This document shows positions 1 to 6,833 of a stretch of 15,404 bases of DNA, piece by piece. Every line of letters starts with the position of its first letter. The first letter of the stretch is position 1. Position numbers and translations under genes: made by a program. Source of the DNA: Mobilitalea sp. (GTDB lineage: Bacteria; Bacillota_A; Clostridia; Lachnospirales; Lachnospiraceae); the NCBI GenBank assembly GCA_029974875.1, contig JARKQP010000653.1, forward strand, positions 1 to 15,404. The letters are read 5' to 3'. The notes beneath the pieces are model-generated. The model did no database searches. It saw only the letters and a list, made by a program, of their open reading frames with translations, and was not told where the DNA came from.

Positions 1-461
1 TAATCCGTCATCTCGCTGCGGCGCAGCTCCTCCTCTGATTCCAAAGCACTTTGCAGCCGGCACAGCTCCTCGACCAAGCCTCCATAGGCTCTATCCAGCT
101 CTGTCAGCGGCTCCGTCATCCTGCCATGTTCGAAGGCTCCCCGGCCAAAGGATATCCGCTGGCTGCCGCCTAACAGCGCATCCACTGCAAGCTCAGGGTG
201 CTTTTGGGCCAGGCAGAGCCTCTTCCGTTTTTGCAGATACCTGTTTGCATCTACAAAGCCATAACAGACCCAGATAAACAAGGATATCAAAAAGGCATAG
301 AGAATCTTAGGCAGATTATGGAGCTGGTACAGACTGCAAATCACTACAAAGATCAGGGCTGTGGACAGGAATAACAAAATGACTGCTCTCCTATCCCTGA
401 TGTAATCGAGGATCAGGCTCCCTACCTTCTCCCGCTCTTTTGTGTCCGGCTTTTCTATCAT
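1..461 (-). CDS. Sensor histidine kinase, BceS-like, N-terminal part (cut by window edge)
   Basis: The reading frame stays open from an ATG at 461 to the window edge (153 codons visible). It shows a short charged N-terminus, two membrane segments (about residues 26-45 and 51-70) joined by only about five residues, and then a charged cytoplasmic region rich in Glu and Arg, probably a coiled linker to the dimerisation domain. Two helices with almost no extracellular loop are the hallmark of intramembrane-sensing kinases of the BceS type, which detect antimicrobial peptides through a partner ABC transporter. The H-box and ATPase domain lie outside the window. The gene follows the BceR-like regulator on the same strand after 119 bases, so the two probably form one operon, and BceAB-type transporter genes may follow outside the window. 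A stop codon lies ten codons upstream in frame and no other ATG is available, which supports this start. Confidence 0.78.
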   Translation of the reverse strand, partial: MIEKPDTKEREKVGSLILDYIRDRRAVILLFLSTALIFVVICSLYQLHNLPKILYAFLISLFIWVCYGFVDANRYLQKRKRLCLAQKHPELAVDALLGGSQRISFGRGAFEHGRMTEPLTELDRAYGGLVEELCRLQSALESEEELRRSEMTD

Positions 462-580
462 ATCCCTACTGTTCCTTTCTTTGCTTTGTCATAGTACAAC
501 GGACAATAAATCAGTCTGCTTTACTTAGTTTTCCTAAATTCAGTGCCTGATATCTATGCTGAGGCAAGGCAGTACCAGTA

Positions 581-1276
581 TTAATTATTCGCTGTACCTG
601 CGCCAATCATATACCCAAGACCCTTCCTTGTCTGGATCATATCCGTGACCCCAGCCTCCTCCAGCTTCTTGCGTATTCTCGCCACATTTACCGTCAGGGT
701 ATTGTCATCCACAAAACAATCATTATCCCATAACCTCTTCATAATCCGTTCCCTGGAAACCGGACTTCCTATATTCTCATACAGGAGCTGCAGTATCTTA
801 AACTCATTCTTGGTCAGCTCCAGCTTCTGTTCGCCGATCTTTAAGGCTGCTTCCGTCACATCCAGCAGGATGCCCTGATACTCCATTACCGTGGTCTGCC
901 CGCGGAATGTATAAGTACGCCGCAGGACCGCCTGGACCTTAGCGGCAAGAACCTCCAAGTCAAAGGGTTTGGTCAGAAAATCATCCCCGCCCATATTCAC
1001 TGCCATAACGATATTCATATTATCACCGGCGGAGGACACAAAAATAATGGGCACCTGGGATATTTGCCGGATCTGGGAGCACCAATAATGTCCGTTATAA
1101 AAAGGGAGCATAATGTCCATCAGAACAAGATGGGGTTCAAATGCGGCAAATTGGGGCAGGATGTTGCCAAAGTCCGACGCCGTCTCCACCTCATAGCCCC
1201 ATTTTTCCAAATGCTTTTTTATCTCTCCCACAATGACGGTATCATCCTCTACTACAAAAATTTTATACATACTCAT
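581..1276 (-). CDS. OmpR/PhoB-family response regulator, BceR-like
   Basis: A 231-residue DNA-binding response regulator. The receiver domain (about residues 4-118) has the acidic pair E10/D11-D12, the phosphoacceptor D54 in LMDIMLP, S81 and K103 in TKPF. The C-terminal winged helix (about 130-226) ends in the family signature RIRKKLEE...TRKGLGYM. Segments such as HYWCSQIRQISQVPIIFVSS resemble Bacillus BceR, the regulator of bacitracin and lantibiotic resistance transporters. The kinase downstream has the matching BceS architecture. The predicted role is to activate peptide-antibiotic resistance genes after phosphorylation. Two ATGs (1276 and 1270) are possible; neither has an ideal ribosome binding site (the nearest is AAAGGA, about 16 bases upstream), so the exact start is uncertain by two residues. 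The inducing peptide and target genes cannot be read from this window. Confidence 0.9.
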   Translation of the reverse strand: MSMYKIFVVEDDTVIVGEIKKHLEKWGYEVETASDFGNILPQFAAFEPHLVLMDIMLPFYNGHYWCSQIRQISQVPIIFVSSAGDNMNIVMAVNMGGDDFLTKPFDLEVLAAKVQAVLRRTYTFRGQTTVMEYQGILLDVTEAALKIGEQKLELTKNEFKILQLLYENIGSPVSRERIMKRLWDNDCFVDDNTLTVNVARIRKKLEEAGVTDMIQTRKGLGYMIGAGTANN

Positions 1277-1338
1277 TTCAATTTAAGTGATCCTTTCCCT
1301 CTAAGTTTGAAGAATAATAACAGAATTAATTGGAAACA

Positions 1339-1367
1339 AGTATACCACAATATTTTTCCAAGTTAAA
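1339..1367 (-). promoter_or_regulatory. Probable sigma-A promoter of the response regulator gene
   Basis: Read on the minus strand, a -10 box TATACT (1339-1344) is preceded by TG one base upstream (extended -10). It is separated by 17 bases from a weak -35, TTTAAC (1362-1367). This would give a leader of about 55 bases before the response regulator start. Confidence 0.45.
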
Positions 1368-1393
1368 TAGATATCCTAATTACTCTTAAAATC

Positions 1394-1416
1394 AGCCGGT
1401 ACTGGGTCCGGCTTTT
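1394..1416 (+). terminator. GC-rich hairpin with T-run between two divergent promoters
   Basis: AGCCGG (1394-1399) pairs with CCGGCT (1408-1413) around an 8-base loop, followed by TTTT on the plus strand. It resembles a small intrinsic terminator, but it sits between the predicted start points of two divergent genes, where no plus-strand gene ends. It may block stray transcription or may be a protein-binding palindrome. Confidence 0.35.
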
Positions 1417-1453
1417 GCTTACTCCATCCTTTGGCGCACATTCCCGTGCTATA

Positions 1454-1482
1454 TTGCAACATCAATATTCCTGTGCTATGCT
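1454..1482 (+). promoter_or_regulatory. Probable sigma-A promoter of the CPBP protease gene
   Basis: TTGCAA (1454-1459), a 17-base spacer and TATGCT (1477-1482), with TG one base upstream of the -10 (extended -10). Transcription would start near 1489, about 48 bases before the chosen ATG. The -10 box ends right where an alternative GTG start (1483) begins, which argues against that GTG. Confidence 0.45.
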
Positions 1483-1522
1483 GTGCTTATAAAGGAAAGA
1501 ATAGGGATAATTAAGAGAGTAT

Positions 1523-1529
1523 GGGAAGG
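1523..1529 (+). promoter_or_regulatory. Ribosome binding site deciding the CPBP start
   Basis: GGGAAGG lies seven bases upstream of ATG 1537 but only one base from ATG 1531. The usual spacing favours 1537. Confidence 0.55.
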
Positions 1530-1536
1530 TATGGCT

Positions 1537-2349
1537 ATGCAAACATTAGGAAAACCCACTATCAAAAAGCAAATATGGAAGGAAACGGCCGCATTTCTTG
1601 GGGCTACCTTTGGCGTGACCTGGCTGCTTTGGTTTGGGGCGTATTTTAAATTTGCCCCGGATTTTGTGCCTCTTACCATGCTGGGAACGGCTGTTCCCTC
1701 TGTAATGGGATTGATTTTTACAGCTGTGTTTGGAGGAAAGCTGGAATACAAGGCACTTCTTCGCTCTTCACTGCGCTTTCATGCCCCAAGAATATGGTGG
1801 TTTTATACTGTATTAACTTTTCCTGTGGTTTTGCTATGCGCCAGTGGAGTTTTGGCAGCTACAGGCGGCAGCCTTCCCTCTGCGCAGTTTCCCATATGGT
1901 TTCTGCCCCTGGCCTTTTTTTACATATTCACCTGCATGGGACCCCTTGGGGAGGAATTGGGCTGGCGTGGTTTTTTACTGAAGCGCCTGTTGCCTCAGTG
2001 GGGTATCGGAAGGACAGGGCTGACACTGGGGCTTGTCTGGTCGGCATGGCATTTGCCTCTTTTTCTGATATCCGGTACGATTCAGTACGAGCTTGCGAAA
2101 ATGGGGCTCTTAATTGTCATATCAGGCTATTTTCTGTACACGATTTGCATCTCTTTACTAATAACCATCCTCTATACCAGGACAAACGGCAATCTGCTCC
2201 TTTGCATGGTTTTTCACACAATCTGCAACCTGTCGCTGGGCGTGGCTCCGATTATCATGACAAAAGGAGGCGCGGCGATTTTGTTGATTATTCTCATTTT
2301 CGCCACGGCCTTCATCTTAAAAACAGCGGTAGGAAAACACGGGAAGTGA
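1537..2349 (+). CDS. CPBP-family intramembrane metalloprotease (CAAX/Abi type)
   Basis: A polytopic membrane protein of 270 residues with several hydrophobic helices. It has the three CPBP motifs: EE at 139-140 followed by R144 (GEELGWRG), H172 in WSAWHLPLF, and H227/N231 in VFHTICNLS. These glutamates and histidines are the predicted metal-binding and catalytic residues of this family, whose best known member is Rce1; bacterial relatives are often linked to bacteriocin self-immunity or peptide processing. The gene is transcribed away from a BceRS-like system that probably responds to peptide antibiotics, so a role in peptide resistance or immunity is plausible, but the substrate is unknown. 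ATG 1537 was chosen over ATG 1531 and GTG 1483 because of ribosome binding site spacing and the promoter position. No clear intrinsic terminator follows. Confidence 0.88.
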   Translation: MQTLGKPTIKKQIWKETAAFLGATFGVTWLLWFGAYFKFAPDFVPLTMLGTAVPSVMGLIFTAVFGGKLEYKALLRSSLRFHAPRIWWFYTVLTFPVVLLCASGVLAATGGSLPSAQFPIWFLPLAFFYIFTCMGPLGEELGWRGFLLKRLLPQWGIGRTGLTLGLVWSAWHLPLFLISGTIQYELAKMGLLIVISGYFLYTICISLLITILYTRTNGNLLLCMVFHTICNLSLGVAPIIMTKGGAAILLIILIFATAFILKTAVGKHGK

Positions 2350-2378
2350 GAGCTGCTCCAGTAAAAACGTTATCTTAA

Positions 2379-2450
2379 AATAATCTTATTCCAATAATCT
2401 CATCTCAAATAATCCCATTCCAAAAGACTTCAATTCTAATTCAATTCAAA
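2379..2450. repeat. Degenerate tandem array, 14-15 bp unit
   Basis: About five units. The first three are clear: AATAATCTTATTCC, AATAATCTCATCTCA and AATAATCCCATTCC (2379-2421). Two more diverged units, rich in CAATTC, run to about 2450. The array begins about 30 bases after the CPBP stop codon. Confidence 0.5.
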
Positions 2451-2593
2451 TTTTTTATAGCCAAGTTCCTTATCTATAGTCTACAATTCTTTTAATAACG
2501 TGTATATCATAATTACATCTTTTTTATCACTAAAATGACTTATTCTCTTCAATAGCATAAAATTACTACTCGACCCGTTTTTATATAAGCCCG

Positions 2594-2637
2594 CAAAAAA
2601 AGGCCACCCCATCATATTAATTGTAATGGGACGGCCT
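2594..2637 (-). terminator. Intrinsic terminator downstream of aspartate kinase
   Basis: On the plus strand AGGCC..CCCAT (from 2601) pairs with ATGGG..GGCCT (to 2637), with two mismatched positions inside the stem and a loop of about 13 bases. The A-run at 2595-2601 becomes a U-run after the stem on the minus strand, so termination is in the direction of the aspartate kinase gene, whose stop is about 105 bases upstream. Confidence 0.75.
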
Positions 2638-2741
2638 GGATATTTGGCATGGATAAATTAATTCTTAATTACTGGGAAACCCATAAAGCACAAAGCAAAC
2701 TTCCTGCGGCACAATAATCAGGTTACCGGTAACGCAGCTGA

Positions 2742-4058
2742 TTACTGGACAAAACTGCTATAGATTGCTTTGGTCGCTTCCTCAAAGTCTTCCTCTGCAA
2801 CACCGATGATAATATTTAACTCAGAAGAACCCTGGTCAATCATCTTGACATTCACCTTAGCCTGGGCAAGGGAGGTAAAGATCCTGGCTGCAGTACCCCT
2901 TGCCTTTCGCATACCACGGCCAACCACCGCGATTAATGCAAGATTATCCTCAATCTCGATGCTGTCCGGATGGGTTCTGTGGGTGATTTCATCAAGGACG
3001 GCCTTCTCTTTTCCTTTAAAGCCCTCCGTGCTTACGATAACACTCAGGGTATCAATGCCGGATGGGATATGTTCAAAGCAAAGGTTATTCTTCTCCAGGG
3101 CACGGAGGATATTCCTTCCAAAGCCAACCTCACTGTTCATCATAGCCTTTTCAATGTTAATTACGGAAAAGCCCTTCTTTCCCGCAATTCCTGTAATGAC
3201 GTAGGGGCTGGAATCCACGGTCTGGGACACAATCATGGTGCCGGGATCCTCGGGATGGTTCGTATTTTTGATGTTAATGGGAATACCACTGGCACGTACC
3301 GGGAAGATGGCATCCTCATGAAGCACCGTAGCTCCCATGTAAGAAAGCTCCCTTAATTCCCTGTAGGTAATGGTGGTAATCGGCTTGGGATCCTTTACGA
3401 TCCTGGGATCACAGATCAGGAAGCCGCTTACGTCGGTCCAGTTCTCATAAATCTCCGCATTTGCCGCCCTGGAAACGATGGAGCCGGTAACATCGGAGCC
3501 ACCGCGGGAGAAGGTCTTGATGGTATCGTTGGGCATGGAGCCATAGAAGCCCGGAATTACCGCATACTCAAGCTCCGCCAGCTTGGGGGACAGCTGTGTC
3601 AATGTCCTGTCCAGATCAAACTCACCGCTTTCGTTGAAATAAAGCAGGCCAACAGTATCAAGGAAGGGGAAGCCCAGGTATTTTGCAAGAATCATGCTGT
3701 TTAAATATTCACCCCTGCTTGCGGCGTAATCACGGCCGGCACTATGGGCGAAGGATGCTTTAATATACTTGAACTCTTCCTCCAGGGACATGTTAAGGCC
3801 TAAGTCCTTGATGATGCCATTATAACGCTCTTCTATCGCAGCCAGCTCCTGGTCAAACTTTCCTCCTCTGGAAGCCTTCTCATAGCAGCCATAAAGCATA
3901 TCTGTAACCTTTATATCCTTATCAAAACGTTTTCCAGGAGCTGATGCTATTACAAAACGCCTGGACTTGTCCGCATGGATAATATCCGCAACCTTTCTAA
4001 ACTGCTTCGCGTCGGCAAGTGAGCTGCCGCCGAATTTTACAACCTTAATACCGCTCAT
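2742..4058 (-). CDS. lysC: Aspartate kinase (monofunctional, two ACT domains)
   Basis: A 438-residue enzyme that phosphorylates aspartate, the first step toward lysine/diaminopimelate, threonine and methionine. The amino-acid-kinase domain starts with KFGGSS (residues 8-13). It contains SRGEYLNS (114-121), typical of the aspartate contact, FSRGGSDVTGS (183-193) and ENWTDVSGF (205-213), then CDPRIV in the nucleotide region. About residues 290-438 form two ACT domains, expected to bind an end-product amino acid for feedback control. The length is normal for a monofunctional clostridial aspartokinase; no homoserine dehydrogenase is fused. GAGG lies seven bases before the ATG. The gene appears monocistronic, with its own promoter (4107-4135) and terminator (2594-2637). 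The leader of about 40 bases is too short for a lysine riboswitch, so control is probably allosteric. Which amino acid inhibits it cannot be told from sequence. Confidence 0.95.
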   Translation of the reverse strand: MSGIKVVKFGGSSLADAKQFRKVADIIHADKSRRFVIASAPGKRFDKDIKVTDMLYGCYEKASRGGKFDQELAAIEERYNGIIKDLGLNMSLEEEFKYIKASFAHSAGRDYAASRGEYLNSMILAKYLGFPFLDTVGLLYFNESGEFDLDRTLTQLSPKLAELEYAVIPGFYGSMPNDTIKTFSRGGSDVTGSIVSRAANAEIYENWTDVSGFLICDPRIVKDPKPITTITYRELRELSYMGATVLHEDAIFPVRASGIPINIKNTNHPEDPGTMIVSQTVDSSPYVITGIAGKKGFSVINIEKAMMNSEVGFGRNILRALEKNNLCFEHIPSGIDTLSVIVSTEGFKGKEKAVLDEITHRTHPDSIEIEDNLALIAVVGRGMRKARGTAARIFTSLAQAKVNVKMIDQGSSELNIIIGVAEEDFEEATKAIYSSFVQ

Positions 4059-4106
4059 ATTTTGTCCTCTTTCTTGTAATATTAATAATTATTCTATATT
4101 TTCTAT

Positions 4107-4135
4107 ATTATATCGTCATAGGATTATTTTATCAA
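4107..4135 (-). promoter_or_regulatory. Sigma-A promoter of aspartate kinase
   Basis: On the minus strand, TTGATA (4130-4135), a 17-base spacer, and TATAAT (4107-4112): 11 of 12 consensus positions with ideal spacing. Transcription should start near 4100, leaving a short leader before the ATG at 4058. Confidence 0.78.
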
Positions 4136-4228
4136 TAGCTTATTTTATTACTGGTATTATATATGGCTATGCCATATTTTTGTCTGCTCTATTGTAGTAA
4201 ATTACTAAAATCAGCTTCTACACAGGAA

Positions 4229-4264
4229 TGGGCTGTAAAAACACAGTCGTGCTTTTACAGCCCA
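4229..4264. terminator. Strong inverted repeat between pgmB and lysC, possible terminator
   Basis: TGGGCTGTAAAA (4229-4240) pairs perfectly with TTTTACAGCCCA (4253-4264), and an inner CAC/GTG extends the hairpin. It lies 140 bases downstream of the pgmB stop and upstream of the lysC promoter, so terminating pgmB transcripts is its likely job. Neither strand has a classic long T-run immediately after the stem; on the minus strand the run is weak and distant. On the plus strand the 3' arm itself contains TTTT. Confidence 0.5.
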
Positions 4265-4290
4265 CTATTTGTTACTTTGCAATAAATCCG

Positions 4291-4419
4291 GTTATCTGAC
4301 AATAATAATTATCCGGCAATGTAATTATCCGGCGATATAATTATCCGGCAATATCATTATCCAGAAATATCATTATCCAGAAATATCATTATCTAGAAAT
4401 ATCATTATCCGACAATGTT
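4291..4419. repeat. Tandem array, 16 bp unit, overlapping the pgmB stop codon
   Basis: Seven 16-base units from 4308 to 4419, such as ATTATCCGGCAATGTA and ATTATCCAGAAATATC, plus a diverged 17-base unit at 4291-4307. Units 4 and 5 (4356-4387) are identical. The last unit (4404-4419) contains the TAA stop and the last codons of pgmB, so the array appears to have grown out of the 3' end of the gene. Confidence 0.85.
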
Positions 4420-5046
4420 AAGCAGATCCGAAAAAGTTGCTAATACAAAGTCTGCTTTATCATAGGAGGCCGCATCTCCAATGGCTGCCGCCAGCATGCC
4501 GCCGGCTTTTGCCGCATCGATCCCTGCATAGGCATCCTCCACTACGATACACTCTTCCGGCTTTTCACCAATGAATTCACAGGCTTTTATAAATACCTCC
4601 GGATCCGGCTTGGAGTTCTTTATATTATTCCCGTCAGAGATTGCATCAAAGGCCTCCAGCAATCCTACCTTTTCCAAGATGAATTTTGCATTTTTGCTGG
4701 AAGAACCAATTGCCAGCTTGTACCCTCTATCACGCAATGCCTCCAGGGTATCACGAACCTCCTGGGTCACGTCTGCCGGAGTCATTGTCTTTAATAATTC
4801 GCGGTAGGTGCCGTTCTTTTCCTCCGCCTGCTTTTGCTTGTCCTCCGGGGAAAGGGGCGCGCCTTCATAGCGTTCCAGGATAATCTCCAGGCTCTCCATA
4901 CGGCTTACGCCCCGGAGCCGGTTATTAATCTCTTCGTCAAAATAAATCCCCATCTGGTCAGCCATCTTCTTCCATGCCTGATAATGGAATTTATCCGTGA
5001 ATACAATTACTCCGTCTAAATCAAAAATCAAACCTTTTACATTCAT
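4405..5046 (-). CDS. pgmB: Beta-phosphoglucomutase (HAD superfamily)
   Basis: A 213-residue soluble HAD enzyme predicted to convert beta-D-glucose 1-phosphate to glucose 6-phosphate. It follows Lactococcus beta-PGM closely: the nucleophile and acid/base pair D9 and D11 in FDLDGV, H21, the substrate loop RGVSR (45-49), SSSKN (115-119), K146 in SKPDP, and E170/D171 for magnesium. A Phe-Thr-Asp stretch replaces the usual Thr-Asp-Thr after GVI. The frame is open upstream to 5136, but ATG 5046 has a GGAGA site seven bases away and matches the family N-terminus. Its neighbour upstream, 71 bases away, is a GH3 enzyme rather than the usual GH65 phosphorylase. It has its own consensus promoter, so it need not depend on the GH3 transcript. 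Other small-sugar HAD phosphatases are a less likely alternative because the mutase-specific residues are present. Confidence 0.9.
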   Translation of the reverse strand: MNVKGLIFDLDGVIVFTDKFHYQAWKKMADQMGIYFDEEINNRLRGVSRMESLEIILERYEGAPLSPEDKQKQAEEKNGTYRELLKTMTPADVTQEVRDTLEALRDRGYKLAIGSSSKNAKFILEKVGLLEAFDAISDGNNIKNSKPDPEVFIKACEFIGEKPEECIVVEDAYAGIDAAKAGGMLAAAIGDAASYDKADFVLATFSDLLNIVG

Positions 5047-5053
5047 TTGTAAA

Positions 5054-5058
5054 TCTCC
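5054..5058 (-). promoter_or_regulatory. Ribosome binding site deciding the pgmB start
   Basis: GGAGA on the minus strand, seven bases before ATG 5046. It rules out the longer frame starting at 5136, which would overlap the GH3 gene and add 30 residues unlike the family. Confidence 0.7.
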
Positions 5059-5073
5059 GTTTTTTAAATAATT

Positions 5074-5102
5074 ATTATACACGATAATTCTTGCTGTGTC
5101 AA
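5074..5102 (-). promoter_or_regulatory. Perfect-consensus sigma-A promoter of pgmB
   Basis: On the minus strand, TTGACA (5097-5102), exactly 17 bases, TATAAT (5074-5079). It lies entirely within the 71-base gap between the GH3 stop and the pgmB start and would give a leader of about 20 bases. A 10-base palindrome AATAATTATT follows the -10 box. Confidence 0.85.
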
Positions 5103-5117
5103 AGCTGCAAAAATCAC

Positions 5118-6833
5118 CTACAGCCTTGTATCCCACATGCCACAGAATGGATCCACAGGGCTTTTACCCTTGAACTTGGACCGTCCCAGTAATTTATCAA
5201 CTACTGCGCTTATGGTAATATCCTTGCATTTATATGCATTGATAAAGGTGCGTATCCTCGGGACATCGATCAGGTGGTAAGGATTTGCAAAGGAGATGAA
5301 GATGGTAGGTACCACCGCCTGGTAATTCGGGCAGTTTGCACCAAAGGGCAGTGCCCATTCAATCCTCACTGTGGTTTGGTTGCTCTTAGTTGCCAGGTTG
5401 GCGGCGTAGATCATAAGGTCGTACTTTTGCGCCATTTCCTTCTGGGATGAAGACATCCCCTCAAAACCGGCTGCCGGCTGGAACACATCCACCTCAAAGC
5501 CTTCCTTTTCCAAAGCCTCCTTCATCAGCTTGCCAATATCCTCACCGCCACCTCCAAAGGCACTTTCACCTGCGGATATGGGGTAGAGCAATACTCTCTT
5601 ATGATCCTTTGGATCTAACGGGATTAAGTTCTGCTTATTCTTTACCAGGGTGACCGCCTGATCGGCACAATCCAGTTCATATTGCTTGTGCTCCCCGCAG
5701 CCAACAATCCTTTTTGCCTCTTCAATGTTGGGATAAAGGCTGCCATCTGCCTTTTTCTCCGGCAGCCTTAAGGCAGCTTTAGTTCCCAGTATCCTCATTA
5801 TGGCTTCATCCAGGCGTTCCTTTGTTATAATGCCATCCTTTATTCCATCCAGCATATACTGGTAATCTTCCTCTGCATTGACCGTAAACAGGAACATGTC
5901 ACAGCCGGCTGCGATGGTATAGGGAACCGCTTTTTTACGCTCTATCGGGATACGCATGCCCGCCATGGAGGTAGCATCCGTAATAATCATACCGTTAAAG
6001 CCTAACTTTTCCCTAAGGAGTCCCTTAAGTAATTCCGGTGCCAGGGTCGCAGGCATGATGTCCTCATCCTTGATGCCCGGGCACAATTTCCTGGAATAGG
6101 CCGGCTGCATAATATGCCCTACCATGACCGTAAGGGCACCGGCATCAATACATGCCTGGTAGGCTTCCCCGTAGGTGGCATCCCATTCCTCACAGGACAG
6201 GGAGTTTATGCTGGTCACCAGATGCTGGTCCCTCTCATCCACACCGTCTCCGGGAAAATGCTTGATGGACACGGCCATCCCCTGCTCCTGCACTGCCTTC
6301 GTATAAGCTACGCCGCAATCACGCACCATTTTGGGATCCGAACCGAAGGTCCTTACATTAGTGATCGGGTTACGGAAATTATAATCGATATCGATTACCG
6401 GGGCAAAGGCATAGTTTGCGCCTACCGCCAGCCCTTCCTTCGCACATACATATCCCTGCTTCCCTGCAAAATCAGGATCTCCCGTTGCCGCCACCTGGCT
6501 GTTTGGTCCGATGTTGGTACCCTCTGTTATTAGACCGTCCCCGCCGGCTTCAAAGTTAGCCGCAATCAGCATCGGTATCTTCGCTTCCTTCTGCAGCAGG
6601 GTTGTGGTGTTACATACCGCCTCCAGCTTCATGCTGCGCCCCATAAGCCCGCCCGGCCTATAACGGTGTACCACATCCTTTAAATATCCCTCATCATCCG
6701 AATAGGCGATAAGGCAAAATAACTGGCCGATCTTCTCCTCTTCGGACATTCCTTCTAAGGTTGCTTTTACCCATTCAATCTGTTCTTCCTTCAAATGGAA
6801 GGGTTTGTTTTTCAACAAATCATAATTTGCCAT
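5118..6833 (-). CDS. GH3 beta-glycosidase or phosphorylase, NagZ-type Asp-His dyad
   Basis: A 571-residue cytoplasmic enzyme (no signal peptide). Residues about 25-350 form the GH3 TIM-barrel, with R161 in TNVRTFGSDP, KHFPGDG (191-197), and the catalytic nucleophile D286 in IITDATSM. D202 and H204 (DQH) align with the Asp-His general acid/base dyad of NagZ. Residues about 375-571 form an alpha/beta second domain, as in two-domain Bacillus NagZ. Family knowledge: GH3 enzymes with this dyad cleave beta-N-acetylglucosaminides or beta-glucosides with retention, and Cellulomonas Nag3 was reported to be a phosphorylase. The downstream pgmB would use beta-glucose 1-phosphate, suggesting a beta-glucoside phosphorylase, but this is inference; simple hydrolysis of GlcNAc-containing fragments is the alternative. 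AGGAG seven bases before the ATG supports the start. The gene is divergent from the AraC::GH39 regulator. Confidence 0.87.
   Translation of the reverse strand: MANYDLLKNKPFHLKEEQIEWVKATLEGMSEEEKIGQLFCLIAYSDDEGYLKDVVHRYRPGGLMGRSMKLEAVCNTTTLLQKEAKIPMLIAANFEAGGDGLITEGTNIGPNSQVAATGDPDFAGKQGYVCAKEGLAVGANYAFAPVIDIDYNFRNPITNVRTFGSDPKMVRDCGVAYTKAVQEQGMAVSIKHFPGDGVDERDQHLVTSINSLSCEEWDATYGEAYQACIDAGALTVMVGHIMQPAYSRKLCPGIKDEDIMPATLAPELLKGLLREKLGFNGMIITDATSMAGMRIPIERKKAVPYTIAAGCDMFLFTVNAEEDYQYMLDGIKDGIITKERLDEAIMRILGTKAALRLPEKKADGSLYPNIEEAKRIVGCGEHKQYELDCADQAVTLVKNKQNLIPLDPKDHKRVLLYPISAGESAFGGGGEDIGKLMKEALEKEGFEVDVFQPAAGFEGMSSSQKEMAQKYDLMIYAANLATKSNQTTVRIEWALPFGANCPNYQAVVPTIFISFANPYHLIDVPRIRTFINAYKCKDITISAVVDKLLGRSKFKGKSPVDPFCGMWDTRL

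Larger units (their letters stand above)
2350..2741. other. Intergenic region between convergent genes
   Basis: This AT-rich gap separates the ends of the CPBP gene (plus) and the aspartate kinase gene (minus). It holds a short degenerate tandem array near 2379-2450 and a terminator at 2594-2637. In 2451-2590, and between the terminator and the kinase stop, I see no ORF with a ribosome binding site, no tRNA and no convincing promoter. Confidence 0.6.

Noticed and set aside
1483..1536. GTG 1483 as start of the CPBP gene
   Set aside because: It abuts the predicted -10 box and so would precede the transcription start; ATG 1537 has a better spaced GGGAAGG.
1794..2378. 194-codon plus-strand frame inside the CPBP gene
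   Set aside because: It overlaps the CPBP gene in another frame; the CPBP frame has all family motifs, while this one resembles nothing.
4059..4228. Lysine riboswitch upstream of lysC
   Set aside because: The promoter at 4107-4135 leaves a leader of only about 40 bases, far shorter than the lysine aptamer, and no conserved stems are seen.
5047..5136. Longer pgmB start at 5136
   Set aside because: It would overlap the GH3 gene and the consensus promoter and lacks a ribosome binding site; ATG 5046 has one and matches the family N-terminus.
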